A DNA stretch of 32,142 nucleotides, taken from contig JAUCPZ010000201.1 in NCBI GenBank assembly GCA_030372995.1, positions 1 to 32,142 of the forward strand, given 5' to 3'. Positions 8,185 to 14,346 of this stretch are shown here, piece by piece (positions within the stretch are counted from its first letter, which is position 1; every line of letters begins with the position of its first letter). Under the pieces are notes generated by a model. It did not search any database and was not told the DNA's origin. It was given only the letters and a program-made list of their open reading frames with translations. A program made the translations under genes and the position numbers. Source of the DNA: Dehalococcoidia bacterium. Its GTDB lineage: Bacteria; Chloroflexota; Dehalococcoidia; UBA2247; RBG-13-53-26.

Positions 8185-8190
8185 ATTATA
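8185..8190 (-). promoter_or_regulatory. Candidate -10 element for the SCP2-OYE gene
   Basis: A perfect TATAAT reads on the - strand at 8190-8185, placing a start near 8178 and a leader of about 50 bases before ATG 8125. No convincing -35 lies 16-18 bases upstream, so an activator may be needed. Upstream, an 8-base direct repeat GGAGCTGC occurs twice in tandem at about 8234-8249 and could be a regulator site. Confidence 0.35.
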
Positions 8191-8411
8191 CTCGGGCCCC
8201 CAGTGACGCGGACGCGAGGCTGCTCCTATTTCGGAGCTGCGGAGCTGCGGACTTCCCCACACTCCACCCCGTGCATTCGTTCGCCTGTCTCCTAATGCAT
8301 TCTGGATTGTACTACGGATGACATCACTTGACACATCACCAGCGTGGGTGGTGGCGCACTTGTGGTTTCTGCAAAGGAGACGTCTGTTTCAGAATACTAC
8401 AATTTGCCAGT

Positions 8412-8441
8412 TTGATGACAGCAGGTGCGGAAGAGTACAAT
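8412..8441 (+). promoter_or_regulatory. Candidate promoter for the second OYE gene
   Basis: TTGATG at 8412-8417, an 18-base spacer and TACAAT at 8436-8441. The predicted start near 8448 gives a leader of about 29 bases to ATG 8477. It lies in the 351-base divergent spacer 8126-8476, which otherwise holds the opposite-strand TATAAT and no gene. The word ATTGTACT occurs on the + strand at 8306 and inverted at the end of this promoter. Confidence 0.4.
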
Positions 8442-8476
8442 TGGTCAGGAACGCGACGACGTTTGGCGCAGGTTAG

Positions 8477-10543
8477 ATGATGAGTTCTCTGCATAAGCTC
8501 TTCACGCCGGTCAAGATCGGCTCCATGGAGCTGAGAAACCGCCTCGTAATGGCACCGATGACGACCCAGTGGGCCGGCCCGGGCGACACGGTGAGCCAGC
8601 GGCTCATTGACTACCACGTGGCGCGAGCCAGGGGCGGTGTGGGTCTCATCACCTTCGAGGTCTGCACCGTCGATGAGAAGTTCCCCTACCAGGTTCATAC
8701 TGTCGGACTCTGGGGTGATCACCTCATTCCCAGCCATGCTGAGCTGACGAAAGCCGTGCACGCCCACGGGGCCAAGATCGTCCCGCAGATCTCACACCCG
8801 GGACCAGAGTCCGCCGCCCCGTTCGTTAACCAGCTCCAGCCCATCGGGCCGTCGGTTGGCAGGTCAGCCGTGACCGGCCAGACCTGCCGCGAGGTCACGC
8901 TAGAAGAGATCGAAATGATCATCGAGCAGTACGGCGAGGCTGCCCGCAGAGCACGCGAGGCCGGCTACGACGGCATGGAGCTTCACTGCGCCCACGCTTA
9001 CATGCTCTGCGGATCATTCATCACGCCGCTGCGCAACAGGCGCACCGATGCCTATAACGGCAGCACTACCGAAGGCCTGCTCAAGTTCCCGATCGAGGTC
9101 ATCAAGAGCATGAAGGCCAAAGCTGGCAAGGACTTCCCTCTGACGCTTCGGATCTCGGGCGACGAGCGCCAGCCGGGCGGCCGTGATCTCAAGGGCACGC
9201 TGGAAATCGTCCCCAGACTGGTGGAGGCCGGAGTTGACGCCTTTCACGTGTCGGGTGGCGTGATCGATCGTTTGACCACTGGCATCATCGCCGGGTCGAG
9301 CTACGGCTCTGGGTTCAACGTGCCTGAGGCCGCCGCCATAAAGAAGGTGACTCACGTACCAGTCATGGTGGTGGGGCGCATTCATGATCCCGAACTCGCG
9401 GAGAAGATCCTGCAAGCTGGCCAGGCCGACATGATAGTTATGGGACGGCCGCTGCTGGGGGACCCCGAGTTGCCCAACAAGGCAGCCCGGGGAGAACTTC
9501 GCCGGATACGCCGCTGCATCTCCTGCGAGAACTGCTTTGATTCCATAGCCGAAGGCGACTTCACGAACATGCATTGCGCCATAAACGCGTTCACCGGCAA
9601 GGAAGCCCAGCTCAGCTTAGAGAAGACCGTCAAGCCCAAGAAGGTGATGGTAGTCGGCGGGGGGCCCGCGGGTATGGAGGCCGCGCGCGTTGCCGCCTCG
9701 CGGGGACACTCGGTGACGCTCTACGAGAGACAGGCAAGGCTGGGCGGGTCGCTGTTCTTTGCCAACACGGTTCATCCCGACAACGACCGGCTGCTCAACT
9801 ACCTTCTCGCCGAGATGAAAAGCCTGCCGATCCAGATCAAGTTGAAGCGTGAGATTACGCCCACCCTGATGGAGACACTCAAGCCGGATGTGGTCATCCT
9901 CGCCACGGGGCCCAGGATTGGCATCCCGCCGATCCCGCGCTCTGACAGGAGAAATGTCTTTGCTGCACCGGACATGAAGCGCATGCTGGCTGGCGATGCC
10001 CGGAGCCCGGGAGCCGAGAAGTTGCCCACCTGGCAGAGGCTCGGCTTGCGAATGTTTGGCCCGCTCATGGAGCGCTTCCTGACACCGCGTTCAGTCAGGC
10101 GCTTCACCAGGTACTGGATGCCAGTGGGAAAGCGCGTGGTGGTGATAGGCGGCGACCTGGGAGCCTGCGAACTGGCGGTCTTTCTGGCCGAGAGGGGCCG
10201 CAAGGTCACCCTGCTGGACAGCGGCAAGAGGGTAGCACCGGAGGTAGGTTACAAGAGAAGAGGAGAGGTCAAGCAGAGCCTGGAAGAAGCGAAGGTCACC
10301 GTCGTCAACGAGGTGACATATGACGAAATAGGTCCAAGCACGGTCCTCTACACCGTCAAGGGGGAGAAGAAGAGTGCTGGCTACGATACCGTGGTCATCG
10401 CCGGCGACGTTCAGCCGAACTTGGAACTGTACAGGGCACTGGAGGGGAAGGTTCCCGAGCTGTACTCGATAGGCGACTGCAATGGCCTCGGACTTATCAG
10501 GCGAGCCATTCAGGACGGCGCCAGCGTCGCCTGCAGGATATGA
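8477..10543 (+). CDS. OYE/2,4-dienoyl-CoA reductase-type FMN/FAD/[4Fe-4S] oxidoreductase
   Basis: 688 aa, the usual length for the 2,4-dienoyl-CoA reductase/trimethylamine dehydrogenase-type family (~640-730). Visible in order: TIM barrel start (GSMELRNRLVMAPM), active-site segment HCAHAYMLCGSFI, [4Fe-4S] cysteines C347, C350, C353 and C367 (CX2CX2CX13C), FAD-binding MVVGGGPAGMEAARVAA, and a second dinucleotide motif VVVIGGDLGACELAVFL. The CX2CX2C start of the cluster is like trimethylamine dehydrogenase rather than the CX2CX3C of E. coli FadH (recalled). Two ATGs are adjacent (8477, 8480); a weak AGG lies just upstream. It is divergent from the SCP2-OYE gene and followed 187 bases later by another paralog. 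Expected role is NAD(P)H-dependent reduction of an activated double bond; substrate unknown. Confidence 0.9.
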   Translation: MMSSLHKLFTPVKIGSMELRNRLVMAPMTTQWAGPGDTVSQRLIDYHVARARGGVGLITFEVCTVDEKFPYQVHTVGLWGDHLIPSHAELTKAVHAHGAKIVPQISHPGPESAAPFVNQLQPIGPSVGRSAVTGQTCREVTLEEIEMIIEQYGEAARRAREAGYDGMELHCAHAYMLCGSFITPLRNRRTDAYNGSTTEGLLKFPIEVIKSMKAKAGKDFPLTLRISGDERQPGGRDLKGTLEIVPRLVEAGVDAFHVSGGVIDRLTTGIIAGSSYGSGFNVPEAAAIKKVTHVPVMVVGRIHDPELAEKILQAGQADMIVMGRPLLGDPELPNKAARGELRRIRRCISCENCFDSIAEGDFTNMHCAINAFTGKEAQLSLEKTVKPKKVMVVGGGPAGMEAARVAASRGHSVTLYERQARLGGSLFFANTVHPDNDRLLNYLLAEMKSLPIQIKLKREITPTLMETLKPDVVILATGPRIGIPPIPRSDRRNVFAAPDMKRMLAGDARSPGAEKLPTWQRLGLRMFGPLMERFLTPRSVRRFTRYWMPVGKRVVVIGGDLGACELAVFLAERGRKVTLLDSGKRVAPEVGYKRRGEVKQSLEEAKVTVVNEVTYDEIGPSTVLYTVKGEKKSAGYDTVVIAGDVQPNLELYRALEGKVPELYSIGDCNGLGLIRRAIQDGASVACRI

Positions 10544-10602
10544 GTTGAGCGAGAAGCAGAGAGTGCGGGAAATACCTCGCGCCGGGTCTTTGGGGGCATC
10601 GC

Positions 10603-10622
10603 GGGCGCATCGCAGTGCGCCC
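10603..10622. repeat. Short GC-rich palindromic repeat (REP-like), copy 1
   Basis: Perfect 7-bp arms GGGCGCA/TGCGCCC around a TCGCAG loop. The 18 bases GGGCGCATCGCAGTGCGC recur in reverse orientation at 30209-30229, and related copies are at 13226-13246 and 23633-23652. No T-run follows, so a terminator role is uncertain. Confidence 0.6.
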
Positions 10623-10672
10623 CTGCAATCCTTCGCAATCACGGTACCAGCGTGTGAGGCGAGCCAAGATTC

Positions 10673-10715
10673 GGGGTGTCCCGGATTTTTCCTTTAGCAC
10701 CCCAAGAGTTTGGGG
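10673..10715 (+). promoter_or_regulatory. Leader with two mutually exclusive hairpins before the third OYE gene
   Basis: GGGGTG at 10673-10678 can pair with CACCCC at 10698-10703. The same C-run, as CCCCAA at 10700-10705, can instead pair with TTGGGG at 10710-10715 (4-base loop). The second hairpin ends 5 bases before the GGGGG ribosome binding site of the gene at 10731. The layout resembles an attenuator, but no leader peptide or ligand-binding domain is evident. Confidence 0.3.
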
Positions 10716-10730
10716 ACGAAGGGGGTTCAA

Positions 10731-12737
10731 ATGATCAACAAACCGCTGACGAGACTGTTCAGCCCGATCAAGATTGGGACGATGGAACTGAAGAACCGCA
10801 TAGCGCTGGCCCCGATGGACACGAACTACGCCAACCGCGACGGAACGGTCTCTGATCAGTACCATGCCTATATCGAGGCCCGTGCCAGGGGCGGCGCCGG
10901 CCTCATCATCCTCGAGGTCACCACCATCGATGGAAAGTATCCCTACGTGCCCAACACTGTCGGCATGTGGGACGACAAGCAGATTGCCCCGATGCGTCGG
11001 TTGACAGACGCCGTACACTCGTATGGCGCCAGACTCATTCCCCAACTAGCGCATCCCGGTCCCGAGTCCGTCTGCTTCCTGTACAAGGTACAGCCCGTAG
11101 GCCCATCCCCGGCCATGTGCTTCACCTATAAGACCACGTGCCGCGAGCTCTCCGTGGACGAGATCGCGCACATCGTGGAGCAGTTCGGCGATGCTGCCAG
11201 GCGAGCCAGGGAATCCGGCTGCGACGGCATCGAGCTGCATTCGGCACATTGCTACATGCTGCTCGGTTCCTTCATGTCGGCCCTGCGGAACAAGCGGTCG
11301 GACGCCTACGGCGGCTCGATCGAGTCGCGGCTGAGGATACACTTCGAGGTATTGCACAACATACAAGCCAAAGCGGGCAAGGACTTCCCTGTGGTCATGA
11401 GGATATCGGGTGACGAGCTGACCCCCGGAGGACGGGACATTGAAGAGACAAAGTACATCGCTCCCATGCTGGTCGAAGCGGGCGTGCATGCGTTCCACAT
11501 TTCCAGCGGCACGTTTCCTCAGATGTCGTGGCGCATCCTGCCACCCCACGGCACCCCGATGGCGCTCAATGTGCCCTATGCCGCCGCGGTGAAACAGGTA
11601 GTCAAGGTGCCCGTGTTCACCGTGGGCCGGATAAACGATCCCCGCCTGGCCGAGTCCATACTGGAACGAGACCAGGCGGACGTCATTGTCATGGGACGGG
11701 CGTTGCTGGCCGACCCCGACTTGCCGAACAAAGCTGCGAAAGGACAACTGGATGACATCACCCCCTGCATCGGCTGTGGCCTCGGCTGCATCGCCGGACG
11801 TGAGCACCGGATGATGACCTGTGTTATGAATCCCTCGGTGGGACGGGAGAAGGAAATGGCGCTCATTCCGGCAGCCACGCCGAAGAAGGTGATGGTCATC
11901 GGCGGGGGTCTCGGCGGACTTTATGCAGCGATGGTGGCCGCCAAGCGCGGACACCAGGTCACCCTATATGAGAAGCAAGACAGGGCAGGGGGGCAATTCA
12001 ACCTGGCAGCGATTCCACCGATGAAGCAGGAACTGACTACAGCCACCCAATTCCTGGCCCGCCAAGTGGCGAAGGCGGGGGTGAAGGTACATCTCAACAC
12101 TGAGGTCACGCCAGCAACCGTGGACCGCGAGAAGCCCGACGCGGCCATAGTGGCCACTGGCGGCGAGGCGCTAATCCCTGACATCCCGGGCATCGACGGC
12201 AAGAACGTTGTCACCGCTCACGATGTGCTGGCAGGCAAGGTACGCCGGCCCTTTGGCGACGTGCTCATCATCGGCGGCGGCATGGTCGGCCTGGAAACCG
12301 CCGAGTTCCTGGCGCACCCGGGTCATAATCCCATCGTGGGCCGAACGTCCGTGACCGTCATCGAGATGCTGGACAAGGTGGGCATGGACATGGTGCCCGA
12401 GGCCCGGACGCTGCTGATGGAACGGCTGCACGAGGCCGAGGTCAAGATCCTCACCAACCGTAAGGTTAAGGAGATACTTGAGGACGGCGCTGTAGTAGTG
12501 GAAACCACCGTGGAGACCAGACCCGATCGCACAGTGGTCTGCAAGGAAAGCGAGAGGCAAGAAGCGATCCGTGGCATGAGAACCGTCGTCCTGGCTATGG
12601 GCGCCAGATCCGTTGACACGCTGAGCGTCCCACTTCAGGGTAAGGTGCCCGAGGTCTATGTCATCGGCGACGCCAAGAAGCCACGCAAGGCGCTGGAGGC
12701 GATCGCGGAGGCGGCTGAGGTAGCGCGGAAGATCTAG
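10731..12737 (+). CDS. OYE/2,4-dienoyl-CoA reductase-type oxidoreductase (third paralog)
   Basis: 668 aa. It has the family order: TIM barrel (GTMELKNRIALAPM), active-site segment HSAHCYMLLGSFM, [4Fe-4S] cysteines C346, C349, C353 and C364 (CX2CX3CX10C), FAD motif VMVIGGGLGGLYAAMVAA, and a second Rossmann motif DVLIIGGGMVGLETAEFL. This copy keeps the canonical GGGxxGxE in the second nucleotide-binding site and the CX2CX3C cluster spacing, unlike its two neighbours, so it is the most FadH/BaiCD-like of the three. ATG 10731 follows GAAGGGGG with a 5-base spacer; an upstream TTG at 10710 falls inside a hairpin and is rejected. It probably acts on a different step or isomer from the other paralogs in the same pathway (inference). 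Confidence 0.9.
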   Translation: MINKPLTRLFSPIKIGTMELKNRIALAPMDTNYANRDGTVSDQYHAYIEARARGGAGLIILEVTTIDGKYPYVPNTVGMWDDKQIAPMRRLTDAVHSYGARLIPQLAHPGPESVCFLYKVQPVGPSPAMCFTYKTTCRELSVDEIAHIVEQFGDAARRARESGCDGIELHSAHCYMLLGSFMSALRNKRSDAYGGSIESRLRIHFEVLHNIQAKAGKDFPVVMRISGDELTPGGRDIEETKYIAPMLVEAGVHAFHISSGTFPQMSWRILPPHGTPMALNVPYAAAVKQVVKVPVFTVGRINDPRLAESILERDQADVIVMGRALLADPDLPNKAAKGQLDDITPCIGCGLGCIAGREHRMMTCVMNPSVGREKEMALIPAATPKKVMVIGGGLGGLYAAMVAAKRGHQVTLYEKQDRAGGQFNLAAIPPMKQELTTATQFLARQVAKAGVKVHLNTEVTPATVDREKPDAAIVATGGEALIPDIPGIDGKNVVTAHDVLAGKVRRPFGDVLIIGGGMVGLETAEFLAHPGHNPIVGRTSVTVIEMLDKVGMDMVPEARTLLMERLHEAEVKILTNRKVKEILEDGAVVVETTVETRPDRTVVCKESERQEAIRGMRTVVLAMGARSVDTLSVPLQGKVPEVYVIGDAKKPRKALEAIAEAAEVARKI

Positions 12738-12770
12738 CTCATTCTCTGACCGTGAGTCCTAAGGGGACAA

Positions 12771-13121
12771 TCAGCTGGAAGAATTCCGAGCCGGCAAGCG
12801 GGCCGCCAGCCTCGCAGCTTCAGACTGCCTATACCTCGGGTGCACGGCGAAGGCCCGCAACACCATTCCCGTCCAGTTGCAGCAGAGGGGCTTGGGCCGA
12901 TCGGGTTGCACCGGTTCCGCGTGCCGGCTGGTCCGGCGGTATTGAGTGGCCCGGTCGAACTTGTCCATGACAATGGGGGTCGACCAGCCACCACCGTCCT
13001 GCCGCATGGCCATCAGCCAAGAGGGTACTTGGGGCAAATCCCCAAACCGCTGCCGGGATGTGTCCTGGACTTCTTTGGAGAACAGCAGTCCAAGAGCGAC
13101 CTCCGCCCATCTCGCCGACTG
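12771..13121 (-). pseudogene. Decayed C-terminal remnant of a prenyltransferase/squalene-cyclase-like protein
   Basis: A ~116-codon open stretch on the - strand without a usable start: it begins right after an in-frame TGA at 13122-13124 and ends in a TGA at 12771-12773. The translation contains WLMAMRQDGGGWSTP and NWTGMVLRAFAVHP, which resemble the QW-type repeats and C-terminal segment of prenyltransferase/squalene-oxidase-like repeat proteins I recall from Chloroflexota. Near the end the expected motif continues in another frame (SEFFQ), suggesting a frameshift at about 12790. No ribosome binding site. The match is from memory and would need a protein search; otherwise this is non-coding spacer. 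Confidence 0.4.
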
Positions 13122-13153
13122 TCATTCCAACGAAGGCAATAGGACAGATGTAA

Positions 13154-13246
13154 GGTAGGTAATGCCCACCCCACCGTCTGCAAGACTTCTATCCACCCCA
13201 GTACACCCCGATCAGTGATCATCCAGGGGCGCACTGTAATGCGCGC
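13154..13246. repeat. Intergenic repeats, including REP-like palindrome copy 2
   Basis: GGGGCGCACTGTAATGCGCGC at 13226-13246 matches the GC-rich palindrome family (compare 10603, 23633, 30209), with two or three substitutions. At about 13154-13176 a GGTAGGTAATGCCCACC-like stretch resembles the GGTGGGT/ACCCACC element at 4121-4146. The 522-base gap 12738-13259 holds only these and the pseudogene remnant. Confidence 0.45.
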
Positions 13247-13259
13247 TGCCCTCATGCAA

Positions 13260-14171
13260 CTACGCGCCCCCGTCCCAACCCGCGATCCTGGCAAACAGCC
13301 ACCACGCCGCGTAGGCCTTGAGGTTAGCATTCAGGGGCTGGCTGTGAGCAGAGGAGCAGTTGTACCAGTCCACGCCTTCCGTGTGGGAGTTCTGCCATTC
13401 GATGGCCCAGTTGCCACCGGAATAGTCGCAGTCATCCTCCACATTCTTGTCCCCGAAGTACTTGCCGTCAGGATCGTAGCTCTCGATGTCCTCGAAGTCG
13501 AAGAGAATCTTCTTCTTGGCTTCGCAGTAGTCACGAATCTGCTGGTTCCGGAGATGCAGATTCCCGGTGAGACCCGTGCCATTGGTGTGTCCGGTCATGT
13601 ACACGAACCTGACGTCGGGGTAGTCCTCTTCCAGCTCGGTCATGAGGTCGAGATAAGTGTCAATCTGCTCTTCCGTGCCATCCGCCTGCCCGCACCACGA
13701 CCACATGATCACGTTGATCTCAGGGTGGGCATTGAGATAGGCCCGCGTAGCGGCGGCCCACGAGGTCCGGTCGGGATTCCCCAGGTCGGAAGCGCCGGAG
13801 AACGGCGTATCGCGGAGATCCAGAGCGCCGCCGGTGCCGCCGCTGTTCCAAGCAAAGAGGTTTTCCTCATACCCCTTGCCGTTCATGAACTCCACCAGCC
13901 CGGTCATGCCGGTGGTGATCTGGCTGCCGTGAGAGGTATGGCCGTAGGCGATGTGGAGATCGGTCTTGGCCTTGTTTATCCATTCCAGCGGTACATATTG
14001 GAGGTCGGTGCAATTGTGGTCGATGATCATCGATTCGGTGGCGGCCGGCGGGTTGTCCTCATGTTCATCGCTGTTATTGTTGTTCTCGCTGCTCCCGCTT
14101 GAGCACGACACGGCCAGAAGCAGGCCCAGCATCATGACGGCTATGAAGGAAATACGCATCAGGTTCTTCAT
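13260..14171 (-). CDS. Secreted lipoprotein of unknown function
   Basis: 303 aa. The N-terminus is a classic type II signal: MKNLMR, a hydrophobic stretch, then LLAVSC with the lipobox Cys at ~22, followed by a Ser/Asn/Asp/Glu-rich spacer (~residues 23-44). The mature part has conserved-looking blocks YGHTSHGSQITTGM, VIMWSWCGQADGT, VYMTGHTNGTG, and an Ala/Trp-rich end (AYAAWWLFARIAGW). The pattern of Ser/His/Asn-rich blocks around beta strands recalls SGNH-type hydrolases, but I cannot assign catalytic residues with confidence. ATG 14171 follows AAGGAGG with a 9-base spacer; a longer frame to 14315 lacks one. It follows the molybdoenzyme genes on the same strand by 175 bases, with its own leader hairpin, so it is probably a separate unit on the outer surface or cell wall. 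Confidence 0.7.
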   Translation of the reverse strand: MKNLMRISFIAVMMLGLLLAVSCSSGSSENNNNSDEHEDNPPAATESMIIDHNCTDLQYVPLEWINKAKTDLHIAYGHTSHGSQITTGMTGLVEFMNGKGYEENLFAWNSGGTGGALDLRDTPFSGASDLGNPDRTSWAAATRAYLNAHPEINVIMWSWCGQADGTEEQIDTYLDLMTELEEDYPDVRFVYMTGHTNGTGLTGNLHLRNQQIRDYCEAKKKILFDFEDIESYDPDGKYFGDKNVEDDCDYSGGNWAIEWQNSHTEGVDWYNCSSAHSQPLNANLKAYAAWWLFARIAGWDGGA

Positions 14172-14189
14172 CGCTGTGCACCTCCTTGG

Positions 14190-14246
14190 CACATATTCCT
14201 TAGTCGTTGAGAGACGCGGAACACATGTGAATGAGAGGAATATGTG
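14190..14246 (-). promoter_or_regulatory. Leader inverted repeat upstream of the lipoprotein gene
   Basis: Perfect 11-bp arms: CACATATTCCT at 14190-14200 and AGGAATATGTG at 14236-14246 (+ strand), enclosing a 35-base loop that contains the 8-bp palindrome CACATGTG (14222-14229). The inner arm ends 2 bases upstream of the AAGGAGG ribosome binding site, so an RNA hairpin or a protein operator could control translation or transcription. Confidence 0.5.
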
Positions 14247-14346
14247 ACGGCTACCAAGCGGTCTCGTGAGGGTGTCAAGCCACTGAGTAGGCTTGTGTCT
14301 GAATGGGCAACCCAATAGTGGACATGAGGAAGCAGTGAATGCGGCG

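Noticed and set aside
8328-8333. TTGACA in the divergent OYE spacer as a + strand -35
   Set aside because: No acceptable -10 lies 16-18 bases downstream.
10603-10622. Rho-independent terminator after the second OYE gene
   Set aside because: The stem is good but no T-run follows, and the same palindrome recurs at other sites in both orientations, so a repeat is the better call.
13215-14102. + strand open frame of 295 codons opposite the lipoprotein gene
   Set aside because: No ribosome binding site or recognisable domain; the - strand frame has a lipobox signal peptide and a strong ribosome binding site.
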